Source of the DNA: Bradyrhizobium sp. S69
GTDB taxonomy: Bacteria > Pseudomonadota > Alphaproteobacteria > Rhizobiales > Xanthobacteraceae
Reading direction: 5' to 3'
Assembly (NCBI RefSeq): GCF_009766005.1
Contig: NZ_LMUK01000046.1
Location: 62,001-126,000, forward strand
DNA length: 64,000 bases
Below the pieces are notes generated by a model. That model worked only from the letters and a program-made list of their open reading frames with translations. It made no database searches and was not told where the DNA came from. A program made the translations under genes and the position numbers. Shown here in pieces: positions 1 to 7,183 of this stretch. The first letter of the stretch is position 1. Each line of letters starts with the position of its first letter.

Positions 1-2
1 CC

Positions 3-50
3 GCGATCCCGGTCGAACAGGTGCTGGCGCGAAGCCCGAGCGAGGGATAA
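3..50 (+). CDS. 3' end of an unidentified upstream gene
   Basis: An open frame enters from the left edge and ends with a TAA at 48-50; its last residues read IPVEQVLARSPSEG. The stop lies nine bases before the tusA-like start, so the two genes are probably co-transcribed. Only 15 residues are visible and no family can be assigned. Confidence 0.4.
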   Translation, partial: AIPVEQVLARSPSEG

Positions 51-59
51 AAAGGCACG

Positions 60-308
60 ATGGCGATCACGAAACTGGACTTGAAGGGCCTCAAATGCCC
101 GTTGCCGGCGCTGAAGACGCGCAAGGCGCTGAAGACGGTGCCGCCGGGGGATTTCCTGGAAGTGCACTGCACCGATCCGCTGTCGGTGATCGATATCCCG
201 AACCTGATCCGGGAAACCGGCGACAAAGTCGAGATCACCGAGCGCGCCGAGGGCCGGATCGTGTTCATGATCGAGAAAATCAATCGGGCGATGCCGTCCG
301 CCAATTAA
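60..308 (+). CDS. TusA-family sulfurtransferase
   Basis: An 82-residue cytoplasmic protein of the TusA/SirA/YeeD family. The hallmark CPxP motif is present as KCPLPAL (Cys at residue 13), the cysteine that carries persulfide sulfur in this family. The length matches the usual single-domain size of about 75-85 residues. The ATG lies just after the stop of the preceding frame. Family members relay sulfur for tRNA thiolation, molybdenum-cofactor enzymes or sulfur oxidation; nothing next to it tells which applies. The missing upstream gene would be the best guide. Function as sulfur carrier is likely; the acceptor is unknown. Confidence 0.85.
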   Translation: MAITKLDLKGLKCPLPALKTRKALKTVPPGDFLEVHCTDPLSVIDIPNLIRETGDKVEITERAEGRIVFMIEKINRAMPSAN

Positions 309-696
309 TCTTAGCTAGTGATATCGACCTTTTTCCTATCGACACCCGCCTCGGCTTCTGTCCCAATTGGGGTTCTCCGTGGGGACTCGGAGGTGGGTCG
401 TGTTGGTGGCAGGGCTTGTTGGTAACAGGCTTGTTGGTAGCAGGCTTGCGCGTTTGGGGCGGGTGAATTTCCTGATTTAGGCCGGAACTGATGGTGGCAT
501 ATCCTGCCGCATCAGAGGTTGGAATTGTCGGATGTGCTTGGTGGTCCCGGCGCATCCTTGGATTGTGCGGAGCAGCAATGCACGATCTTACTGCCCGTGA
601 TAGGCTTTGGCGGGGTTTTAGACGGGCGGATCGGTGGCGAACGGGATCGGTGGCGGCAGACACGCCCGAAAAGGGCGGCTGTTAAGGGAGGATTGA
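309..696 (+). other. 388-bp intergenic region before the MFS carrier
   Basis: No convincing gene is seen here. The stretch contains a short tandem repeat (402-447) and ends with a strong ribosome binding site, AGGGAGG, just before the ATG at 697. Open frames exist on both strands but lack ribosome sites and recognisable products. A promoter for the downstream carrier is expected but I could not identify one. Confidence 0.4.
402..447 (+). repeat. three-unit 15/16-bp tandem repeat
   Basis: Three consecutive imperfect units at 402-417, 418-432 and 433-447, each beginning GTTGGT and ending GGCTT. It lies in the non-coding gap after the TusA-like gene. Confidence 0.7.
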
Positions 697-2349
697 ATGA
701 CGACAATCAGCAGTGCCGGAAGCATGTCCGGCGCAGGCGCAGGGCTCCTCGACAGGGAACGGACGGTTGCGAGCGCCGGCTTCAATCGATGGATGGTGCC
801 GCCCGCGGCGCTCTGCATCCATTTGTGCATCGGCATGGCCTACGGCTTTTCGGTGTTCTGGCTGCCGCTGTCGCGCGCGCTGGGATTGACGGCGCCCAAG
901 GCATGCCCCGACATGTCGCTGCTGCAGGAGCTGTTCACCACGAGCTGCGACTGGAAAGTCGCCAGCATGGGCTGGATGTTCACGCTGTTCTTTGTCGCGC
1001 TCGGCGTATCGGCGGCGATCTGGGGCGGCTGGCTGGAGCGGGTCGGACCACGCAAGGCCGGCTTCGTCGCCGCGTTGTGCTGGGGCGGCGGCCTGTTGAT
1101 CGGCGCCTTCGGGATTTATGTCCATCAGCTCTGGATCATGTGGCTCGGCGCCGGCGTCATCGGCGGTATCGGCCTCGGCCTCGGCTACATCTCTCCGGTG
1201 TCGACCCTGATCAAATGGTTTCCGGATCATCGCGGCATGGCGACCGGCATGGCGATCATGGGTTTCGGCGGCGGCGCGATGATTGGCGCGCCGCTGGCCA
1301 ACATCCTGATCACCCATTTCAAGACACCCACATCGGTCGGCGTGTGGGAAACCTTCGTCGTGATGGGCTTGATCTACTTCGTGTTCATGACCATCGGCGC
1401 GTTCTCCTATCGCATCACCCCGCCGAACTGGAAGCCGGAAGGCTGGACCCCGCCGGCCAAATCCAATGCGATGATCTCCAAGGCCAATGTCCATCTCGAC
1501 GACGCCCACAAGACCCCGCAGTTCTGGCTGATCTGGTGGGTGCTCACGCTGAACGTGTCGGCCGGGATCGGCGTGATCGGCATGGCCTCGCCGATGTTGC
1601 AGGAAATCTTCGGCGGCAAGCTGATCGGATTTCCGGATGTCGGCTTCAACGCGTTGAGCCTCGAGCAGAAGGCGACCATCGCGGCGATCGCAGCCGGCTT
1701 TACCGGCTTGCTCTCGCTGTTCAACATCGGCGGCCGCTTCTTCTGGGCCTCGCTGTCCGACTATATCGGCCGCAAGGGGACCTACTATTGCTTCTTCCTG
1801 CTCGGGATCGCGCTCTATGCGCTGGCGCCGACTTTCGCGGCGATGGGCTCGAAGGCTCTGTTCGTGCTTGGCTTCGGCATCATCCTGTCGATGTACGGCG
1901 GCGGCTTTGCGACGGTGCCGGCCTATCTCGCCGACATGTTCGGGACCCAGTTCGTCGGCGCCATTCACGGGCGCTTGCTGACGGCGTGGTCGACCGCGGG
2001 CATCATCGGCCCTGTGGTGGTCAACTACATCCGCGAATTCCAGCTCGCGGCCGGCGTGCCGCGCGATCAACTCTACAACACCACCATGTATATCCTGTGC
2101 GCCATGCTGATCGCCGGCCTGATCTGCAACTATCTGATCAAGCCGGTCGATCCGAAGTGGCATATGAGCGAGGCCGACGTGGCAAAATTGCAGGCCGCGA
2201 GCGCCGATGCGACAGCCGGACCTTCGGGATCGTTCGGCATCGGCAGAGGCGGACTGGACCTGAGGGCCGCGTTGTTCTGGGCCTTCGTCGGTATTCCCCT
2301 GGCCTGGGGCGTCTGGATCACGCTGCAAAGCGCGGCCAAGATACTTTGA
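697..2349 (+). CDS. OFA-family MFS transporter (oxalate/formate antiporter-like)
   Basis: A 550-residue inner-membrane carrier of the major facilitator superfamily, oxalate:formate antiporter (OFA) branch. Seen: repeated hydrophobic helices over nearly the whole length, the MFS loop with ERVGPRKAG between helices 2 and 3, the glycine-rich helix GGIGLGLGYISPVSTLIKWF typical of OFA members, a second-half GRKG loop, and a long loop (about residues 62-85) between helices 1 and 2. The start is supported by AGGGAGG ten bases upstream. It stands alone: no oxalyl-CoA decarboxylase or formyl-CoA transferase gene lies nearby, so the substrate is not settled and other small carboxylates are possible. 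A terminator follows the gene. Confidence 0.85.
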   Translation: MTTISSAGSMSGAGAGLLDRERTVASAGFNRWMVPPAALCIHLCIGMAYGFSVFWLPLSRALGLTAPKACPDMSLLQELFTTSCDWKVASMGWMFTLFFVALGVSAAIWGGWLERVGPRKAGFVAALCWGGGLLIGAFGIYVHQLWIMWLGAGVIGGIGLGLGYISPVSTLIKWFPDHRGMATGMAIMGFGGGAMIGAPLANILITHFKTPTSVGVWETFVVMGLIYFVFMTIGAFSYRITPPNWKPEGWTPPAKSNAMISKANVHLDDAHKTPQFWLIWWVLTLNVSAGIGVIGMASPMLQEIFGGKLIGFPDVGFNALSLEQKATIAAIAAGFTGLLSLFNIGGRFFWASLSDYIGRKGTYYCFFLLGIALYALAPTFAAMGSKALFVLGFGIILSMYGGGFATVPAYLADMFGTQFVGAIHGRLLTAWSTAGIIGPVVVNYIREFQLAAGVPRDQLYNTTMYILCAMLIAGLICNYLIKPVDPKWHMSEADVAKLQAASADATAGPSGSFGIGRGGLDLRAALFWAFVGIPLAWGVWITLQSAAKIL

Positions 2350-2383
2350 TCAAGGTGAACCTCTGATCGGACACATCCCGCGA

Positions 2384-2424
2384 CGCGGGACGGTAGCCTT
2401 ACCGTCCCGCGCCGTTTTGTCTTT
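2384..2424 (+). terminator. rho-independent terminator after the OFA carrier
   Basis: A perfect 12-bp stem (2384-2395 with 2400-2411), loop GCCT, followed by the T-rich run CCGTTTTGTCTTT. It lies 35 bases after the carrier's stop codon. Confidence 0.8.
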
Positions 2425-2462
2425 ACGCCCTCCTCAATAATGCAATTTCAAGGGAATTTTTG

Positions 2463-2744
2463 ATGCCTCGTACCGCTATTTGTCTCGTCACCGTGCTGCT
2501 TGTCGCCGGCGCGCTTGATACCGCTTCGGCCCAGACGACACCTGCGCCTGCCGCCACGACCGCGGCCCCGGGCGCGGCAAAACCATCGCGGATGAAATTG
2601 ACCGTCGAGAAGCTCAAGGCGATGAAGGCCAAGTGGAGCGAGAACAAGAGCAAACTGAAAGCCTGTCGCGTGGAAGTGAAGAGGCAGGGATTGGCCGGCG
2701 ACGACCGCTGGTTCTACATCGCAGACTGCATGGACAAGACCTGA
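2463..2744 (+). CDS. small secreted PsiF-repeat-like protein
   Basis: A 93-residue protein with a clear Sec signal peptide (hydrophobic TAICLVTVLLVAGALDTASA, likely cleavage after ASA near residue 22), an Ala/Pro/Thr-rich linker, a lysine-rich helix, and a C-terminal segment with two cysteines (KLKACRVEV...FYIADCMDK). The Cys-x(n)-Cys spacing and the closing pattern resemble the PsiF repeat, a short periplasmic motif of unknown biochemical role. A TTG three bases upstream is also in frame, but the ATG is placed better relative to AAGGGAA. It follows a terminator and is probably transcribed alone. Function unknown. Confidence 0.7.
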   Translation: MPRTAICLVTVLLVAGALDTASAQTTPAPAATTAAPGAAKPSRMKLTVEKLKAMKAKWSENKSKLKACRVEVKRQGLAGDDRWFYIADCMDKT

Positions 2745-2794
2745 TCCGTCGTCCTGACGCGGCGTGAGTTAGATTGGGCCGGGGCTATCCGCAC

Positions 2795-3057
2795 GCTTCA
2801 CTTCACCTTTCCCCGGCGGGGAGAGGTCGATTTGCTCCCGGCGATGCGAAGCATCGTCCGGTGCAAATCGGGTGAGGGCTCTTACACCAAACGGGAGGCC
2901 CTAACCCCTCACCCGGCGCGGAGCCTGTCATCGGGCGCGCATTCACGCTACCCGTTGGCGCCGACCTCTCCCAATCGAAGTCGGATATATCCGACTTCGA
3001 TCGATATGATGCCCAACTCGGGTAAACCCGAGTTGGGTGGGAGAGGTGAAGGGAAGT
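2795..3057. repeat. family A intergenic palindromic repeat, copy 1
   Basis: A complex dyad element built from CCCCGGCGGGGAGAGGTC and CTCTCCCAA...GGGAGAGG arms around a GGGTGAGGGCTCTTACACC core. The same element occurs inverted at 20491-20628 and in diverged form at 48761-48899. This copy fills the 343-bp gap between convergent genes and carries an extra nested insert at 2975-3038. No gene is seen in the gap. Confidence 0.8.
2975..3038. repeat. nested palindromic insert inside the family A repeat
   Basis: A 64-bp insert that splits the CTCTCCCAA/GGGAGAGG hairpin found intact in the copy at 20491-20628. It holds a perfect 28-bp palindrome (2974-3001, centre GGATATATCC) and a perfect hairpin with 11-bp arms and a TAAA loop (3012-3022 with 3027-3037). 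Confidence 0.75.
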
Positions 3058-3087
3058 CGCAGCCGGTTCGATCAATAATCATCCCGC

Positions 3088-3909
3088 TTAGTTCGCGCTG
3101 TCCGCGGCCACAGCCTGCGTCGGTGCAGGTTTGTTCTGCGCGATGACGGCCTCGAGCCTTGCGATGTTCTCGAGCAGGCGCTGGCTGGTCAGGACCAGGA
3201 AGTAATAGCCGAATTGCGGGTCCTGGAAGTAGATCTCGAGCAATTTGTCATAGGTGATGGTCAGCACGTGGCCATTCTCGGTGCACTCGACCGTCGCGGT
3301 CCGCCGGTTATTGGGTGACAGGAAACCGAGTTCGCCCATCAGGCGGCCCGGCGGCAGCACGACGCCGATTTCGGTCACCAGGAATTCGCCGGTGACGGTC
3401 AGGAACATCTCGTGCGCCGCGTCCTCCTTTTTGAAAACCACATCGCCCTTGCGGTATTTCCGCTCGGTCATGAACGGCTTGAGCCATTCGATCGACATGT
3501 CGCCCTTGGCGGCGTTGCGCGCCTTCTTCACCAAATTGAGCATCTGATGGAGGCGCAGGCCGTTGATCGGGAGCAGCAGCAGATACAACAGCAGCGTCTT
3601 GATATCCCCTGACAGCACGCCGAAGCCGGCGAAAAACGCGCAGCCGACCATGTTGGAGACGCGCAGCGGCACCATGGTCCGGGTCAAGAGCGTCGCGACA
3701 AAAAACACCGCGCCCACCAGCGCGCACATATTGGCCAGCGTGATATTGGCCAGAAAAATCTCCAGCAGGCGATTGTACAGCGCGTCGTAGGTGATGTTGT
3801 TGGGGTCGAGGCCCAGTTGAACCAGGATCTTGGCGAACCGCAGATTGTCGGCGGCGGCGTTTAGAATGCGATCCAGCGCGGTGGAGAGGTCAGCATGGAT
3901 GGCGTACAT
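3088..3909 (-). CDS. membrane protein with C-terminal cyclic-nucleotide-binding domain
   Basis: A 273-residue protein. Three hydrophobic segments (about 55-75, 85-100, 103-120) precede a Crp/cNMP-binding beta-roll (about 142-245). The phosphate-binding cassette is intact: MGELGFLSPNNRRTAT, with the conserved Glu193 and Arg202/203, so ligand binding is plausible. There is no helix-turn-helix, so it is not a CRP-type transcription factor. The chosen ATG at 3909 has GGGAG seven bases upstream; a longer frame would run into the neighbouring gene. It lies 31 bp downstream of another cNMP-domain membrane protein on the same strand, so the two are likely an operon. Helix-helix-helix-cNMP order recalls eukaryotic Popeye proteins in layout only. 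Function unknown. Confidence 0.75.
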   Translation of the reverse strand: MYAIHADLSTALDRILNAAADNLRFAKILVQLGLDPNNITYDALYNRLLEIFLANITLANMCALVGAVFFVATLLTRTMVPLRVSNMVGCAFFAGFGVLSGDIKTLLLYLLLLPINGLRLHQMLNLVKKARNAAKGDMSIEWLKPFMTERKYRKGDVVFKKEDAAHEMFLTVTGEFLVTEIGVVLPPGRLMGELGFLSPNNRRTATVECTENGHVLTITYDKLLEIYFQDPQFGYYFLVLTSQRLLENIARLEAVIAQNKPAPTQAVAADSAN

Positions 3910-3940
3910 GGCAGCTCCCGGGGCGGCGGCTCGAAAGGGT

Positions 3941-5272
3941 TCACACGAAGCTTTCCGCCAAAGCCAGATAAAGCGCAAAGAGAAAACCGGCAACCGTCGG
4001 GAGCACCACCAGCGAGCCGCCTTCCTCCAGGGCGACGGGAATCATGGCATGGGCGACCAGTGCGAGTACAGCGCCACCCGCCAGCGCCTGGGCGAAGATC
4101 GCCGCCAACGCGTCGCTGCTGCCGATGAAGGCCTTGCCGGCCGCGGCCGCGACGATGCCGGCCACCAGCACGGTCGACCACAGGCCGAAAATCCCCGCCG
4201 GGCGGTAGCCGGCCTTGGTCAACATCGAGGCACTCGCCGCCGCCTCCGGAATGCCGCCCAGGAACATCCCCAGCATCAGCGTTACCGAGAGGTTGCCGAG
4301 AGCGGTAAACTTGGCGCCGATCACCAGGCAGCCGGGGATGGTGTCGAGAATATTGCCAAGGACGATCGCCATGCCGGCGCCGTTGGCGGCTTCCGTGAGC
4401 ATCTTGCCGGTCTCGTGCCGGCTGAGTTGGTCGAGGCTGCGGCCGGCGACCTTGGCCCAGCGGGCCGCGTTGGTGCCTCCCGCGCTGAGGTTGTCGATCG
4501 CTCGCCGGTGGCTGATGTGTTTGACCGCGTCGGCCATTTGCGGATCTTCCGCAACCAGCCGCTCGAAATCGCTTTTGTCGATTTTCAGGAGCTCGGTGTC
4601 TTCGACGGCCCGGATCGTCGCGGTACGGGGGTCGCCGCCGAGCAGCGACATTTCTCCAAACGCGTTGCCTTTGCCGAGCACGGCGATCGCGCTGCTGGAA
4701 GCTGAGCCATCGCGCGGATCTTCGTTGAGGACTTCCACCGTTCCGCTGCCGACGATGTAGAGGGCATCGCCGGGGTCGCCGGTCCGAAACAGGATTTCGC
4801 CTTGCTTCAGCTGGCGGTCGTGGATGCAGGGCAGAATTCGTTCGATCTGTTCGGCCGGCAGATGCCGCATCAGGTCGGACGTCGCCAGCAGCTTGATTCG
4901 CGCGGCGATGTCCTGCTGTTTGCGGGTCAGCGCATATTCGCGAAATTGCGTGCCGTAGCGTACCGCCGCACCCCTTTTTTCGAGGAACAGCGAGGTCGCG
5001 TAGTAGAGCACGGCGCCGACCGCAAAGCCGGAGCTGATGAAGGCCCACGCGGCGCGCGCATCAAAGCCCTGATGGTGAAGCGACAGCGCGCCCTCATAGG
5101 CCAACTCGATGGCCAGCGCCGAAATCAGCGAGCCGGCCGCGAACGCCAGCAGGCAGGCGAGCAGACGCTTCGAAATCGAAAGGTAAAGCCCGATCGCAGC
5201 GCCCAGCAGCGAGGAGGAGGTTGTAGCCAGTCCCAACAGGGACACCATGGCAAGCTGGTGAAAATAATTCAT
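3941..5272 (-). CDS. ZIP-transporter-like protein with inserted cyclic-nucleotide-binding domain
   Basis: A 443-residue protein. Residues 1-100 hold three helices like ZIP helices 1-3 (LLACLLAFAAGSLISALAIE). Residues 133-245 are a cNMP-binding domain with an intact cassette FGEMSLLGGDPRTAT (Glu207, Arg216). Residues 295-443 resume ZIP-like helices: GNILDTIPGCLVIGA (helix 4), GGIPEAAASASMLTKAGY (helix 5) and AGGAVLALVAHAMIPVALEE (near the C terminus). The sensor domain sits where ZIP proteins have their cytosolic helix 3-4 loop. Usual metal ligands of helix 4 (HNxPEG) read DTIPGC here, so metal transport is doubtful. The start at 5272 has GAGGAA upstream; frame sequence above it is repeat DNA. 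Probably co-transcribed with the next cNMP-domain gene. Confidence 0.75.
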   Translation of the reverse strand: MNYFHQLAMVSLLGLATTSSSLLGAAIGLYLSISKRLLACLLAFAAGSLISALAIELAYEGALSLHHQGFDARAAWAFISSGFAVGAVLYYATSLFLEKRGAAVRYGTQFREYALTRKQQDIAARIKLLATSDLMRHLPAEQIERILPCIHDRQLKQGEILFRTGDPGDALYIVGSGTVEVLNEDPRDGSASSSAIAVLGKGNAFGEMSLLGGDPRTATIRAVEDTELLKIDKSDFERLVAEDPQMADAVKHISHRRAIDNLSAGGTNAARWAKVAGRSLDQLSRHETGKMLTEAANGAGMAIVLGNILDTIPGCLVIGAKFTALGNLSVTLMLGMFLGGIPEAAASASMLTKAGYRPAGIFGLWSTVLVAGIVAAAAGKAFIGSSDALAAIFAQALAGGAVLALVAHAMIPVALEEGGSLVVLPTVAGFLFALYLALAESFV

Positions 5273-5330
5273 CAGTTCCTCAACCGTTTTGGATGTGATG
5301 TTGTGGCGATGCCAGGCGCTGCACATTTTG

Positions 5331-5492
5331 GAAGCTATCTCGGACGTCATCCTGAGGAGCGGCGTCTTCGCCGCGTCTCGAAGGATGGTGTTCAGCGCAG
5401 TGTGTGCGGCCATCCTTCGAGGCTCGCAAGCGCTCGCACCTCACGGGCGAACGCACTGCGTTCGTCCCGGGGATGACGTCTGAGATAGCTTC
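5331..5492. repeat. family B intergenic repeat, copy 1
   Basis: A 162-bp element bounded by 22-bp inverted ends (5331-5352 and 5471-5492, one mismatch) and containing the sequences CGTCATCCTGAGGAG, TCTCGAAGGATGG and CCATCCTTCGAGGC. Related copies lie at 6945-7141 and 43899-44062. It separates two minus-strand genes. Confidence 0.8.
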
Positions 5493-5500
5493 ACACGCTC

Positions 5501-5788
5501 TCACTTGCGTGAAAGTCCGCTGGGTCCGAATTGTCGATTGTGGTCCTTCAGCCGCCAGCGCGGCCTCCAGCTCGGGCAATGCTCATAGAGCCGCGTGGTG
5601 AAGGCGCCTTCTTTTCCCGCGCATTTGTAGTAGCAGACCTTGGTCGCCCCGGCGACGCGCGCGCCGGCCGCCGTGCAGATGAGAGAAACCGTGGACGGTT
5701 CGGGGGCCGGCGCGTCTTGTATCAGCGCGTTTTGCACGGGCGCGGATGTGGCGGCCGCAAAGACGGCCATCGCCAGAAAAATCGCCAT
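5501..5788 (-). CDS. small secreted cysteine-containing protein of unknown function
   Basis: A 95-residue protein with an N-terminal signal sequence (MAIFLAMAVFAAATSAPVQNA), followed by a short domain with four cysteines (SLICTAAG, KVCYYKCAGKEG, YEHCPSW) that could form two disulfides in the periplasm. AGAAGGG lies seven bases before the ATG. I do not recognise the family beyond similarity in style to short secreted proteins common in this bacterial group. The neighbouring repeat begins just after its stop codon. Confidence 0.65.
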   Translation of the reverse strand: MAIFLAMAVFAAATSAPVQNALIQDAPAPEPSTVSLICTAAGARVAGATKVCYYKCAGKEGAFTTRLYEHCPSWRPRWRLKDHNRQFGPSGLSRK

Positions 5789-5887
5789 TTTGCCCTTCTG
5801 CTGAACGAGAGAGAAAACAGATCTTCGGCTGATGAAGACGCCAGGAGCGGCGACGTTCTCTCGTTACTGCGGTTTCGTGACAGGGCG

Positions 5888-6403
5888 TTAATAGTTGAGG
5901 TGTGAAAGAACTATCGCAGTCTTCAGCGCGATAATTCCGGCGAGGGCGCCTGCCGCCAGCAGAATTGCGCAGGCGACTCCGGGCAAGCGCCGGATCGCGG
6001 CACGCCGGGGCAGCTGCCTGCGCAGAAAGAGCTTTGCGGCTCCCAGCCCGGCAACGAGGGGATTGCCGTGGTTTTCAAGGTCGAGCTCGAAACGGGCTCG
6101 CGGAAACAACGCCGCGCAACCGGCAGGGCCGGCGTTTGTCTTGGCAAAATGCAGCGCCGAACCCTTGCGCCAGAACAGGCCGCCGAACTTTCCGTCGGCG
6201 TCGCGCGCGACCCACAGACCGGCGCGGTTGCGGCCGATGAAGACCACCGGAATGCTCCGGCTCAGGACATCCGGGCCGGGCCGCGCAAAGGACGTGACGG
6301 CGTGCTCGAATTTCGGCGGCGCGCCGGACGCCAGCGGTCCCGATGACGGCCTCTCGGCGGTCGCCTTGCCGAGGAATTCTTCGCTGTAAGTCATCGCGCT
6401 CAT
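5888..6403 (-). CDS. small protein with IGRN-GxW-FGGLF domain and C-terminal helix
   Basis: A 171-residue protein of unknown function. The core reads VVFIGRNRAGLWVARD...KFGGLFWRKGSALHFA...ARFELDLE and is shared with the protein at 10078-10368. The C terminus has a single transmembrane helix (VACAILLAAGALAGIIALK), so it is probably membrane-anchored by its tail. The start is uncertain: ATG at 6403 is chosen as the first one after low-complexity sequence; an in-frame ATG at 6469 is the last base triplet of the conserved motif at 6467-6517. No strong ribosome site is visible for either. Upstream motif and paralogy both tie it to the gene at 10078. Confidence 0.65.
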   Translation of the reverse strand: MSAMTYSEEFLGKATAERPSSGPLASGAPPKFEHAVTSFARPGPDVLSRSIPVVFIGRNRAGLWVARDADGKFGGLFWRKGSALHFAKTNAGPAGCAALFPRARFELDLENHGNPLVAGLGAAKLFLRRQLPRRAAIRRLPGVACAILLAAGALAGIIALKTAIVLSHLNY

Positions 6404-6466
6404 GGCAATGCCGGTTCCCGAGAGAACGCTACCTTTTGCGTCCGCCACCATAATTGGCTTGAGCCG

Positions 6467-6517
6467 CATATGAATTCGAGATGGCCCGGCCGCCCATCGC
6501 ATAGGGACGGCATAAAG
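6467..6517 (-). promoter_or_regulatory. 51-bp bipartite motif, copy 1 (upstream of 5888-6403 gene)
   Basis: Read on the minus strand: block 1 TTTATGCCGTCCCTATGCGA, 14 variable bases, then block 2 TCTCGAATTCATATG. It ends 63 bases before the chosen start. The same two blocks with the same 14-base spacing occur at 6535-6585, 10447-10497, 11437-11487 and 11691-11741. Confidence 0.6.
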
Positions 6518-6534
6518 AACGAGGACCGCGCAGC

Positions 6535-6585
6535 GCCTATGTTGCTCCTATGCGAACGCGGAGCGGGTGCTCTCGAATTCATATG
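6535..6585 (+). promoter_or_regulatory. 51-bp bipartite motif, copy 2 (upstream of 6644-6934 gene)
   Basis: Block CCTATGTTGCTCCTATGCGA, 14 variable bases, then TCTCGAATTCATATG, ending 58 bases before the ATG at 6644. It is arranged back-to-back with copy 1, so the two divergent genes each have their own copy facing them. Confidence 0.6.
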
Positions 6586-6643
6586 TGTGGCGACGCATCT
6601 TCCACTCAGCATGCGGCGTATCGGCCGCCACGGAGTGCCCACG

Positions 6644-6934
6644 ATGATTCGCCTCAGCCTGACCAAGGCGCGGCTGTTCGACCTGACGCTGGAGCGTCGC
6701 CCGGATCGTCCAACCGTCCGCCCCGCCAATTATCGCTTCGCCAGAAGCTCGCAACAGCCTGGTCGTTCTCACGTTGGCCGCGTCCTCGACGGCGCCAAGG
6801 CGTTGTTCGGCGCCGCGCTGAAGCTGATCGCCGCCGCCAGGCATCATCGGATCGAACGTGAGCTGAGGATTGGCGGGCCTCGCCATGACTGGCTGCGCAT
6901 CGACGACGATCACTTCACGCCGATTGAGCATTAA
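6644..6934 (+). CDS. hypothetical basic small protein
   Basis: A 96-residue protein, rich in Arg and His, beginning MIRLSLTKARLFDLTLE. GGAG lies eight bases before the ATG, and third-position GC is high in this frame, which favours it over the open frame on the opposite strand. No signal peptide or membrane segment is seen. I do not recognise the family. It is divergent from the gene at 5888-6403 and is preceded by its own copy of the bipartite motif. Confidence 0.5.
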   Translation: MIRLSLTKARLFDLTLERRPDRPTVRPANYRFARSSQQPGRSHVGRVLDGAKALFGAALKLIAAARHHRIERELRIGGPRHDWLRIDDDHFTPIEH

Positions 6935-6944
6935 AGCCTGTGAA

Positions 6945-7141
6945 GCTGTTTCCGACGTCATCCAGAGAGGCCGTGAAACAATCGACGCCGTCATCCTGAG
7001 GTGCGAGCACTTGCGAGCCTCGAAGGATGCTGTTCGGCGCTTTGCCTGCGGCCATCCTTCGAGGCGCGCAAGAAAGGGCGCACACCTCAGGATGACGAAT
7101 TGCCTGCTTCCGTCATCCCGGGGATGACGGTGGTGTGCGTG
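6945..7141. repeat. family B intergenic repeat, copy 2
   Basis: Contains CGTCATCCTGAGGTGCGAG, CCTCGAAGGATG, CCATCCTTCGAGGC and a closing CATCCCGGGGATGACGG, like the copies at 5331-5492 and 43899-44062. It fills the gap between two convergent genes. Confidence 0.75.
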
Positions 7142-7183
7142 GCGGGCTAATACGCCACGGCCGCGGCCGGCCGCACTCCTATC

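Noticed and set aside
480..520. TGGCAT...TGCC sequence as a sigma-54 promoter of the OFA carrier
   Set aside because: The GG and GC dinucleotides are not 12 bases apart as the -24/-12 type requires.
280..663. Minus-strand open frame between tusA and the OFA carrier
   Set aside because: It overlaps the tusA end, is proline-rich because of the tandem repeat, and lacks a ribosome site.
6548..6994. Minus-strand open frame opposite the 6644-6934 gene
   Set aside because: The plus-strand frame has the better ribosome site and codon pattern, and the minus frame begins within a repeat.
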